Shown: positions 56,993 to 64,000 of the stretch, one piece after another | Position numbering within the stretch: the stretch's first letter is position 1 | Layout of the letters: each line of letters begins with the position of its first letter | Source of the DNA: Vibrio chagasii | GTDB lineage: Bacteria > Pseudomonadota > Gammaproteobacteria > Enterobacterales > Vibrionaceae | Direction of reading: 5' to 3' | Length of the DNA stretch: 64,000 nucleotides | Assembly: GCF_024347355.1 (NCBI RefSeq) | Contig: NZ_AP025465.1 | Location: forward strand, 930,001-994,000 | Position numbers and translations under genes: made by a program | The notes under the pieces: model-generated | What the model was told of the DNA's origin: nothing | What the model saw: only the letters and a program-made list of their open reading frames with translations | Databases searched by the model: none

Positions 56993-58858
56993 ATGATGGA
57001 TCGATTACGCGAAGGCGTGAATAGCATCGCGGTAAAAATTATCCTTGGGTTGATTATCCTGTCATTCGTATTCGCAGGTGTAGGCAGCTACATCACCGGT
57101 GGCGGTAACAACGCAGCAGCTAAAGTTGGCAATACAGAAATCGGTCGTGGTGAGTTCGAACAAGCTTACCAAAACGAACGTAATCGCATGCAATCTCAAC
57201 TTGGCGATTACTTCGCTCAAATGCTTGCAGACCCTGCGTACGTAGAGTCTTTCCGTAAATCAGTACTTGATCGCATGATCAACGACGTTCTACTTGAGCA
57301 GCAAGCAGAGTCTCTAGGCCTACGAATCAGTGATTCTCAAATCCGTACAATGATTCTAGAAATGCCTCAGTTCCAAACTGCGGGTCAATTCGACCAAGAA
57401 GTTTACCAAGCAGCACTACGCCGTGCAGGTTTCAGCGCAGAAAGCTTCGCTGAATACATGCGTCGTGACCTAATGCGCAACCAGCTTGTGACAGCACTTC
57501 AAGGCAGTGAATTTGTTCTTAAAGGCGAAATCGACACACAAAGCAAGCTAATCGCTCAAACTCGTGACATTCGCACAGTGACTCTTTCTGTTGCTGACCT
57601 TGCGAAAGACGTTGAGCTAACTGATGAGCAGATCGAACAGTACTACACTGAAAACCCTCTAGCGTACACTCGTCCAGAGCAAGCTAAAGTGTCTTACATT
57701 GAACTTTCTGCTGAAGCACTTAAGTCACAGCTAGAAGTGAGCGACGAAGAAGCACAAAAATACTACCAAGAACACTTAGACAAGTACTCAACGGCAGAGC
57801 AACGTAAAGTGAGCCACATTCTTGTTGAAGGCGACGACGAAGCAAAAGCTCAGTCAATCCTAGACGAGCTAAATGCAGGCGCTGACTTTGCTACGTTAGC
57901 AGAAGAGAAATCTGACGACTTCGGCAGTGCAGATGTTGGCGGTGACTTAGGTTGGATCGAACGTGATGTGATGGACCCAGCTTTCGAAGACGCAGCTTTC
58001 GCTCTTCAGAATGTTGGTGATACAACTGGCCTAGTTAAGTCTGACTTCGGTTACCACATCATCAAGCTAGACGAACTAAAAGCGCCTGAATCTCAGCCAT
58101 ACGCAGAAGTAGCGGCAGAGATTAAGCAAGAACTTCTAGACCAACACGCAGTAGACCAGTTCTACGAAATGCAAACTGAGCTAGAAAAAGTAGCGTTTGA
58201 ATTCCCAGACTCGCTAGACGATTCTGCAGAAGCTATCAATGCTAAGATCACAACAACTGATTTCATCTCTCAAGCTGATGCTCCAGAAGTTCTGATGACG
58301 CCTGCAGTTATGCAAGCTATCTTGAGCCCTGAAGTGAAAGAAGATGGCCTAAACTCTGAAGTTATCGAAGTGGCTCCTGAGCACGTCATTGTTGTACGTG
58401 TTGAAGAGACTCGTGACGAGACGGTTCTTCCTCTTGAAGAAGTGAAAGATCAAGTTGTGGCTGCGCTATCTGCTGTAAAAGCGGAAGAGCAAGCTGTTGA
58501 GCTAGGTGTTTCTCTAGTTAACGATCTTAAAGCTGGTAACGAAGCAGTACTAGCGGACAACAACCTTGAGTTCACAGAGCTTGAGACGATTGACCGTAAC
58601 TCTCCACTAGCGGCTTCTGTATTTGCTCTAGCGAAGCCAGAAGAAGGCAAAGTGGTATTCGGCCAGTCTAAAGACCAAAACGGCAACATCGTTGTTGTAG
58701 AGCTGTCTAAAGTAACGGCTGAAATTAACCCTGCATACAGCACTCAAATTGGTGCTCAGTTGGAGCGTGTTGGTAACCAGCAAGATCTGACTAACGTATT
58801 AAACGTACTACGCAAAAACGCAGACGTTGAATACTACGTAGTAGGTCAAGGTCAGTAA
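56993..58858 (+). CDS. ppiD: Periplasmic folding chaperone PpiD
   Basis: Inner-membrane-anchored parvulin-type protein near the Sec translocon. One N-terminal helix (about 16-36, IILGLIILSFVFAGVGSYI), SurA-like helical domains, a parvulin domain (KVSHILVEGDDEAKAQSIL ... GGDLGWIERDVMDPAFEDAAF) and a C-terminal helical part. 621 residues. Two adjacent ATG codons (56993, 56996) are possible starts. Strong codon bias. Confidence 0.94.
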   Translation: MMDRLREGVNSIAVKIILGLIILSFVFAGVGSYITGGGNNAAAKVGNTEIGRGEFEQAYQNERNRMQSQLGDYFAQMLADPAYVESFRKSVLDRMINDVLLEQQAESLGLRISDSQIRTMILEMPQFQTAGQFDQEVYQAALRRAGFSAESFAEYMRRDLMRNQLVTALQGSEFVLKGEIDTQSKLIAQTRDIRTVTLSVADLAKDVELTDEQIEQYYTENPLAYTRPEQAKVSYIELSAEALKSQLEVSDEEAQKYYQEHLDKYSTAEQRKVSHILVEGDDEAKAQSILDELNAGADFATLAEEKSDDFGSADVGGDLGWIERDVMDPAFEDAAFALQNVGDTTGLVKSDFGYHIIKLDELKAPESQPYAEVAAEIKQELLDQHAVDQFYEMQTELEKVAFEFPDSLDDSAEAINAKITTTDFISQADAPEVLMTPAVMQAILSPEVKEDGLNSEVIEVAPEHVIVVRVEETRDETVLPLEEVKDQVVAALSAVKAEEQAVELGVSLVNDLKAGNEAVLADNNLEFTELETIDRNSPLAASVFALAKPEEGKVVFGQSKDQNGNIVVVELSKVTAEINPAYSTQIGAQLERVGNQQDLTNVLNVLRKNADVEYYVVGQGQ

Positions 58859-58936
58859 TCATCAATTGTCTTGCTAGTTAGCCACAACTCATATTTGTGA
58901 GCCAACAAGCAAGCTGATGAAAATAAGATGTATAAC

Positions 58937-58970
58937 AAAGCGGGTCACTTAGGTGACCCGCTTTATTTTT
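58937..58970 (+). terminator. Terminator after ppiD
   Basis: AAAGCGGGTCAC-TTAG-GTGACCCGCTTT, a 12-bp perfect stem, then ATTTTTAT. Confidence 0.93.
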
Positions 58971-59036
58971 ATCTGGCGCTCATGTTATCTCTTGCTGTAA
59001 ACGCATAAGTTACCTTTTTTCACAAAGGAATGGATT

Positions 59037-59336
59037 ATGCGCACTCTATACTCAACACTACTTCTTTCACTTCTGATGTTTTTAAGCCCTACAGCACTCG
59101 CAGACAGCCCAACTAAGGCTGAGCTTTATGATGGCATTGAGGTTACGGTAAACATTAATACCGCGACCGCAGAAGAGCTATCAGCGTTACTGGTAGGTGT
59201 GGGTGATAAGAAAGCCAAAGATATTGTCGACTATAGAACTGAGAACGGTGCATTTGCTACCGCTGACGATTTGGTGAGTGTCAAAGGGATTGGTGAAGCA
59301 ACGGTTGAGAAGAATCGCGAAAGAATACAGCTTTAG
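59037..59336 (+). CDS. comEA: Periplasmic competence protein ComEA (helix-hairpin-helix)
   Basis: 99 residues. Signal peptide (about 1-21, ending PTALA|DSP) and two helix-hairpin-helix motifs (VNINTATAEELSALLVGVGDK in part, and LVSVKGIGEATVEKNR). In V. cholerae the same gene downstream of ppiD is comEA, which binds incoming DNA in the periplasm and is needed for natural transformation. That identity is from synteny and family. The stop overlaps the stop of the convergent rhombosortase gene. Confidence 0.87.
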   Translation: MRTLYSTLLLSLLMFLSPTALADSPTKAELYDGIEVTVNINTATAEELSALLVGVGDKKAKDIVDYRTENGAFATADDLVSVKGIGEATVEKNRERIQL

Positions 59337-59875
59337 TTCGTTTTTTTGCTCAATACCAATGAAATGATAGCTAGGAAGCCGCCTGCCAGTGCACCTGCTA
59401 GGTGGGCTTCAATAGCCACTCTCGCGTTAATTAGCTCACCAGTCGTGCTGGAAGGGCCTACAAATTGCTCCCAAGCGATTTTAGCGACTAATCCTGATAC
59501 CAACAGCCAACTAGATTTCCTGCCGTTTAAAGCCTCTCTGAGCGCGAATAAGCCAAACAATCCATGCAGTGTTCCTGATAAGCCTACATAAATCTGAATG
59601 CTTGAAAGCAACAAAGCCAATCCAGTGATTAAACTGATCATAGCTAACGCAGAGATCAGTTGTTTTCGCGTGGGTTGAAACAGATAACTGATGATCCACA
59701 AGCCTGCTAGATTCATTAGCAAGTGTGAGTAGTTGGTATGTGAAAAGTTTCCTGTTAGGATCCGCCACCATTGTCCATCGACAATCGCACTTTTATCCCA
59801 AACGACCCAAGCCTGCACTGGCTCTAGTTGGAATATGACGCATAAAAGTGAAGTGAAAATTAAAACAGGGTACAC
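59333..59875 (-). CDS. rrtA: Rhombosortase (rhomboid-family GlyGly-CTERM peptidase)
   Basis: Intramembrane serine peptidase of the rhombosortase branch. The motif GLSGTLHGLFG has catalytic Ser (about residue 100), and HLAGALAGG supplies the His. Conserved NFSHTNYSHLLMNLAGL is present. It cleaves the C-terminal GlyGly-CTERM tail of secreted proteins. GTG 59875 gives 180 residues and does not overlap tapT; the frame could extend to ATG 59938 through the tapT start. No GlyGly-CTERM protein is encoded in this window. Confidence 0.85.
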   Translation of the reverse strand: MYPVLIFTSLLCVIFQLEPVQAWVVWDKSAIVDGQWWRILTGNFSHTNYSHLLMNLAGLWIISYLFQPTRKQLISALAMISLITGLALLLSSIQIYVGLSGTLHGLFGLFALREALNGRKSSWLLVSGLVAKIAWEQFVGPSSTTGELINARVAIEAHLAGALAGGFLAIISLVLSKKTN

Positions 59876-59884
59876 ATTACATCC

Positions 59885-60484
59885 ATGTCTCGTTATTGCC
59901 CCCAATGCAGCAAGGCGTTGAAAGCTTGTATTTGTCATTGGGTTACACCACTAGAGTCGAACGTTGAGCTTATCATTCTTCAGCACCCATCAGAAGAGCA
60001 TCGTCCGATGGGAACCGCGCGTATCCTCTCGTTATCTTTAAAAAATAGTGTGACGATCGTCGGTGAAGATCTTTCAGACAATGAACAACTGAATGACATG
60101 CTGGCTGATACGCAATATCAGCACGTGATTTTGTACCCGAGTGAACACTCTGCGCCAGTTGAATCTGTAACACGCCCTAATAAAAAGCTACGTGTGATTT
60201 TATTGGATGGGACGTGGAAGAAAGCATTCAAGATGTGGCAAGTGTCGAGTAACTTGCATGCGTTGAACACGGTCCACTTACCAAAAGATCTCAAGGGTAA
60301 TTACCGAATCCGTAAAGCGCCAAGTGAAAATAGCTTGTCGACTGTAGAAGCTGGGTACCATTTACTGAGCTTGTTAGAAGATGGCCGAGATTTCAGTCCG
60401 TTGCTAACGGCATTTGACCAAATGATTCAGTTTCAAATCAATCAAATGCCGCCGGGCGTATTTGAGAAAAACTACTTAGCGTAA
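59885..60484 (+). CDS. tapT: tRNA-uridine aminocarboxypropyltransferase TapT (DTW domain)
   Basis: 199 residues. N-terminal Cys-rich segment (YCPQCSKALKACICHW), the DTW-type motif seen as LLDGTWKKAFKMW, and the conserved YRIRKAPSENSLSTVEA. TapT makes acp3U at position 47 of tRNAs. The start is 9 bp from the divergent rhombosortase start, so their promoters must overlap the neighbouring coding sequence. Confidence 0.9.
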   Translation: MSRYCPQCSKALKACICHWVTPLESNVELIILQHPSEEHRPMGTARILSLSLKNSVTIVGEDLSDNEQLNDMLADTQYQHVILYPSEHSAPVESVTRPNKKLRVILLDGTWKKAFKMWQVSSNLHALNTVHLPKDLKGNYRIRKAPSENSLSTVEAGYHLLSLLEDGRDFSPLLTAFDQMIQFQINQMPPGVFEKNYLA

Positions 60485-60491
60485 TCTCACT

Positions 60492-60509
60492 AATACTTAT
60501 CTAAGTATT
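60492..60509. other. Palindrome between convergent tapT and the dGTPase gene
   Basis: AATACTTA-TC-TAAGTATT. AT-rich 8-bp arms without a T-tract; possibly a weak bidirectional terminator. Confidence 0.35.
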
Positions 60510-60519
60510 GCGAGTAAGT

Positions 60520-61878
60520 CTAGAACTCTGTATGTGCTGAAAACAACTGTTGGTGCATCTTCTGAGCCAGGTCATCGGTCATTGATGAGATGTAATCGGC
60601 GATCACGCGCATCTTTCTGGATCCATCTTGATGTTGTAGCCATTGCTTCTTGATGGGCAGTGGCAACAGGCGTTCAGGATCGGCGCTGAAGGCTTCAAAC
60701 ATATCCATGATGATCTGCTGACCTTTGTACTCAATAACTTGAACCTGCGGCACTTGAATCACGAATTCGCTGACGAAGTGTTTCAGCTTGTCGAGGGTAG
60801 CATCCATGCTTGGCTCCAATACGGCATTGTAGGCAAGCAGTGCGTTCTCAAAACTTTCATCAACAGGCTTAATCGAGATACTCGTCAGCAGCGCGTTAAC
60901 AATCCCACCAATGGCATCTTTTCTGCGGTACTGCTCGCCAGAGAATAACATCTCTGTGATGGAATCTAGATGTTCACAAATCCATGGATCAGCCATCTCT
61001 TTTAACTGCGGATAAGCAGATTCAACCCACTGCGCTTTAGTCACTGAACCAAGCACAATCGCATCTTCCAGATCATGCACGCCATAAGCGATGTCATCGG
61101 CAAGCTCCATGATGGAACAGTCGAGTGACTTATACTTAGTCTTGTTATGCTCTAGTGGCTCTGTGTGCGACTTTCTTTTCTGTTTGAGAAGCTGTTGGTC
61201 GTTCGCTGAGAGTGGTTCAAGTACCCAGTTGAATAACTCTTCGTCATGATCGTAGATACCTTTCGCTGGCATCCAGTCTTTGGCACGAAGTTGTCGCTGG
61301 TGCTTAACGGGTTCAGGTTGTTCTTTTGCCTTCACTTCACTGAGTAGTGAAGGGTACTTGATTAGCCCTAACAGGGTACGTCGAGACAGGTTCATCCCGT
61401 GGTGCTCTGTGTAAGGTTCTAGCTGGGTGACAATGCGAAAGGTTTGCGCATTGCCTTCAAAGCCGCCGTGTTCGCGCATCATATAGTTGAGTGCAACTTC
61501 ACCGCCATGCCCGTATGGCGGGTGGCCGATATCGTGAGCCAAACATAAAGAATCAATTAGGCTATCTGAAGGCAGAAGGTCTCGAAACTCAGGTTGCTTT
61601 TTCTTGAGCTGCGCGACAATACCAGTGCCAAGCTGCGCTGCTTCTAGCGAATGAGTTAAGCGCGTGCGGTGAAAGTCATTAACCGTGGTGCCGTGCACTT
61701 GAGTTTTAGCTTGTAGGCGACGGAAAGCGGCAGAGTGCAGTACGCGTGCTCGGTCTCGCTGATAGGGGCTGCGGTGATCATCACGTCTTATTTTGTGTTC
61801 ATCGTCATTTCGATGTTGCCACTCTTGTTCGAGTACAAAAGAGGATTCGAGTTGAGAATTCAAAATATCACCTATCAA
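60520..61878 (-). CDS. dGTPase-family protein, anti-phage deoxyguanosine triphosphatase type
   Basis: 452 residues. HD phosphohydrolase with the metal ligands in RTRLTHSLEAAQLG and LCLAHDIGHPPYGHGGE, and the distal Asp in IMELADDIAYGVHDLEDA. The N-terminal SPYQRDRARVLHSAAFRRLQ is typical of this Vibrio-type class. Proteins of this branch lower dNTP pools; relatives defend against phage. A defence role here is inferred from the family only. Only 36 nt separate it from yfbR-like coding sequence upstream, so co-transcription is likely. Confidence 0.88.
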   Translation of the reverse strand: MIGDILNSQLESSFVLEQEWQHRNDDEHKIRRDDHRSPYQRDRARVLHSAAFRRLQAKTQVHGTTVNDFHRTRLTHSLEAAQLGTGIVAQLKKKQPEFRDLLPSDSLIDSLCLAHDIGHPPYGHGGEVALNYMMREHGGFEGNAQTFRIVTQLEPYTEHHGMNLSRRTLLGLIKYPSLLSEVKAKEQPEPVKHQRQLRAKDWMPAKGIYDHDEELFNWVLEPLSANDQQLLKQKRKSHTEPLEHNKTKYKSLDCSIMELADDIAYGVHDLEDAIVLGSVTKAQWVESAYPQLKEMADPWICEHLDSITEMLFSGEQYRRKDAIGGIVNALLTSISIKPVDESFENALLAYNAVLEPSMDATLDKLKHFVSEFVIQVPQVQVIEYKGQQIIMDMFEAFSADPERLLPLPIKKQWLQHQDGSRKMRVIADYISSMTDDLAQKMHQQLFSAHTEF

Positions 61879-61914
61879 ATTGATTTTATTTAATTACAAG
61901 CAACTTATACCTGG

Positions 61915-62499
61915 CTAGCTTATCTCGTCTAGTGATAATTCAAAGCTTGGGGCAAAGGTGGTGAGAAAGTAGTCCATTTCCGGGCTTTTTCGCTGTGCGA
62001 GAGTTTCTTCTAGCCGACGTTTGGCTTGCTCATACTCATGGTTGCCAGCGCTGAGCTCTTCTAAACATTTTAGATACGCACAGATAGTATCGGCTTGTTT
62101 TACGATGTTCTGCTCTTCTTTACTGGCAGTGCCGGATATTAAGAAGGGGGCGAAATCATCTTGAAACTCTTCTGGCAGCATCGAAAGTAGCCTTTGCTCT
62201 GCAGCTGCTTCTATCTTCTTATACTCTTGAGCGATATCTGGGTTGTAGTATTTGACGGGTGTAGGCAGATCCCCAGTCAGTACTTCACTGGTGTCATGGT
62301 ACATCCCGATTAGGGCAATGTGTTCTGGGTTGAGTTTGCTATCAAACTTTTTGTTTTTGATAAGCGCCAAGGCATGGGCGACGAAAGCGACCTGTAGGCT
62401 GTGTTCTGAAATGTTCTCGCTTGAGACGGAGCGCATCAGAGGCCAGCGTTGGATAAGCTTCATGCGTGCGAGATGGGCGAAGAAATGGCTCTGTTTCAT
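61915..62499 (-). CDS. yfbR: 5'-deoxynucleotidase YfbR
   Basis: HD-domain enzyme that dephosphorylates deoxyribonucleoside 5'-monophosphates. Metal ligands in [18 protein letters not shown] and [16 protein letters not shown] 62499 ([15 protein letters not shown]) gives 194 residues as in other YfbR. The open frame to 62571 adds a leader with no similarity. It sits next to the dGTPase-family gene, so both may serve dNTP turnover. Confidence 0.92.
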   Translation of the reverse strand: MKQSHFFAHLARMKLIQRWPLMRSVSSENISEHSLQVAFVAHALALIKNKKFDSKLNPEHIALIGMYHDTSEVLTGDLPTPVKYYNPDIAQEYKKIEAAAEQRLLSMLPEEFQDDFAPFLISGTASKEEQNIVKQADTICAYLKCLEELSAGNHEYEQAKRRLEETLAQRKSPEMDYFLTTFAPSFELSLDEIS

Positions 62500-62571
62500 A
62501 AATGTCCTATCTAGAGAGTGCTCCACTCGTACTTTTTGTTTGCCACAAACTGCACGAGACAGCGGATACAA

Positions 62572-62597
62572 AAAAGGCTCCTAAACTGGAGCCTTTT
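62572..62597 (-). terminator. Terminator after alaA
   Basis: AAAAGGCTCC-TAAACT-GGAGCCTTTT with a longer T-run on the minus strand. It ends alaA and sits just before the yfbR start. Confidence 0.9.
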
Positions 62598-62669
62598 AAG
62601 CATAGAAGTGAATGAATACAAGTTAAAGTCTTTTAAAACAGCAAATTGTAGCCATCTTTCTTGTGCTCA

Positions 62670-63902
62670 TTAACCTTCGATGAGGTCGTCTTGATTGTAA
62701 GTCTGCAAGAAGCGCTCTAGGCGACCAATTGCCACTTCAAGGTCTTCAATATGTGGCAAAGTCACAATACGGAAGTGGTCAGGCTTAGGCCAGTTGAAGC
62801 CAGTGCCTTGTACTAACAGTACTTTTTCTTGCTTAAGGAAATCGAGTACGAACTTCTGATCGTCTTTAATGTTGTACATCTCGGTGTCGATCTTCGGGAA
62901 CAGGTACATCGCGCCCTTTGGCTTCACACAAGATACGCCAGGGATCTTGTTAATCAGTTCCCATGCTCGGTCACGTTGCTCAAGCAGACGGCCGCCTGGC
63001 AGAATCAGTTCATTGATACTCTGATAGCCACCCAATGCCGTTTGGATAGCGTGCTGCATTGGTACGTTGGCACACAAACGCATAGATGCAAGCATTTCTA
63101 AACCTTCAACATAACCTTTGGCTAAGTGTTTAGGGCCGGTCAAGAACATCCAACCACCACGGAAACCACAAACACGGTAAGCTTTAGATAGGCCGTTGAA
63201 CGTTACCATCAGTACGTCTTCAGCTAACGTTGCAACAGAGGTATGTACAGCACCGTCGTAAAGGACTTTGTCGTAAATCTCATCAGCGAAGATGATTAGG
63301 CCGTGTTCACGTGCAATCTCGACAACTTGCAGTAGGAAATCACGGCTGTAAACCGCACCTGTAGGGTTGTTCGGGTTGATAAGAACGATGCCGCGAGTCT
63401 TCGGTGAGATCTTTGCGCGCATATCATCCAGATCTGGGTACCAGTCTGCATCTTCATCACACATGTAGTGAACCGGAGTACCACCAGAAAGTGCAACAGA
63501 CGCTGTCCATAGTGGGTAGTCTGGAGCGGGAACTAAGATTTCATCACCATTATCCAGTAGCGCTTGCATAGACATAACGATAAGCTCTGAAGCACCGTTA
63601 CCAATGTAAACGTCTTCTACGTCAAGATTACGTAGGCCTTTTTTCTGGTAGTGTTGAACAACCGCTTTACGGGCTGAATAGATACCTTTTGAGTCGCAGT
63701 AACCTTGAGATGTCGGCAGGTTACGGATTACGTCAACAAGGATTTCATCAGGGGCGTCAAAACCAAATGGGGCGGGATTACCAATATTAAGCTTTAGTAT
63801 TTTATGCCCTTCTTCTTCCATGCGCTTAGCATGTTTGAGTACAGGCCCCCTGATTTCGTAGCATACGCTGTTGAGTTTTGACGACATCCCGATATTTTGC
63901 AT
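62670..63902 (-). CDS. alaA: Glutamate-pyruvate (alanine) aminotransferase AlaA
   Basis: PLP-dependent class I aminotransferase, 410 residues. The PLP-binding Lys is in FNGLSKAYRVCGFRGGW, with the substrate-binding segment LINPNNPTGAVYS and the DEIYDK motif. AGGA lies 9 nt before ATG 63902; ATG 63887 (MSSKLNSV) is an alternative. AlaA makes alanine from pyruvate and glutamate. The ~100 bp upstream to the window end are AT-rich, promoter-like sequence with no other feature. Confidence 0.93.
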   Translation of the reverse strand: MQNIGMSSKLNSVCYEIRGPVLKHAKRMEEEGHKILKLNIGNPAPFGFDAPDEILVDVIRNLPTSQGYCDSKGIYSARKAVVQHYQKKGLRNLDVEDVYIGNGASELIVMSMQALLDNGDEILVPAPDYPLWTASVALSGGTPVHYMCDEDADWYPDLDDMRAKISPKTRGIVLINPNNPTGAVYSRDFLLQVVEIAREHGLIIFADEIYDKVLYDGAVHTSVATLAEDVLMVTFNGLSKAYRVCGFRGGWMFLTGPKHLAKGYVEGLEMLASMRLCANVPMQHAIQTALGGYQSINELILPGGRLLEQRDRAWELINKIPGVSCVKPKGAMYLFPKIDTEMYNIKDDQKFVLDFLKQEKVLLVQGTGFNWPKPDHFRIVTLPHIEDLEVAIGRLERFLQTYNQDDLIEG

Positions 63903-64000
63903 TGCCGATTTCCTGAAATTAATTTAAATACTTTATTAAAGTACCGCAAAATGACGTTTGATAGAATAAAAATCTGATGAATGTCGCATTTCAGTGTCAC

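Overview
The window is a gammaproteobacterial chromosome segment that reads as Vibrio, most likely a Splendidus-clade species on the large chromosome. The evidence is the gene order fliA-cheYZAB-parC-parP-cheW followed by a complete ccm operon, mlaA, tandem fadL genes and fadIJ, dctPQM with dctBD, tig-clpP-clpX-lon-hupB-ppiD-comEA, and a rhombosortase gene. No rRNA, tRNA, CRISPR array, transposase or prophage was found. The assignment rests on recognised protein families and remembered synteny, not on a database search.

Region by region. (1) 1-8.9 kb, plus strand: end of flhG, fliA, then the polar chemotaxis operon cheY, cheZ, cheA, cheB, parC, parP, cheW and a DUF2802 gene, closed by a terminator. 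(2) 9.1-16.3 kb, plus: cytochrome c maturation ccmABCDEFGHI. (3) 16.3-25.8 kb: mlaA converges on two fadL paralogues (minus). Next come a DUF3379 gene and an ECF sigma factor (minus), a long intergenic region with a probable small RNA, and fadI-fadJ (plus) behind a putative FadR site. (4) 25.8-36.6 kb: a cluster of hairpin repeats, an M16 peptidase (minus), sixA, smrB (minus), prmB, a LysE-type exporter, a 33-residue membrane peptide, selO, and a two-component pair. (5) 36.7-41.1 kb: a glucose/mannose-type ABC importer, with a palindromic site between the kinase gene and the binding-protein gene. (6) 41.3-49.8 kb: an HflX-like GTPase with an acidic insertion, a C4-dicarboxylate TRAP transporter behind a sigma-54 promoter, a 57-residue ORF, and the divergently placed regulators dctD and dctB. 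(7) 50.4-59.3 kb: the protein quality-control cluster tig, clpP, clpX, lon, then hupB, ppiD and comEA, with heat-shock type promoters before tig and lon. (8) 59.3-64 kb: rhombosortase, tapT, a dGTPase-family gene, yfbR and alaA.

Most of the window is conserved core genome. Regulation links several neighbouring parts. DctB/DctD are predicted to act on the sigma-54 promoter before dctP. The two-component pair beside the sugar importer probably controls it. The ECF sigma factor and its membrane-anchored partner sit between fatty-acid uptake and beta-oxidation genes. The less explained items are the terminator-ended intergenic transcript before fadI, the two small ORFs, the covarying hairpin repeats at 25.87-26.18 kb, the structured leader before tig, and the acidic insertion in the HflX paralogue.
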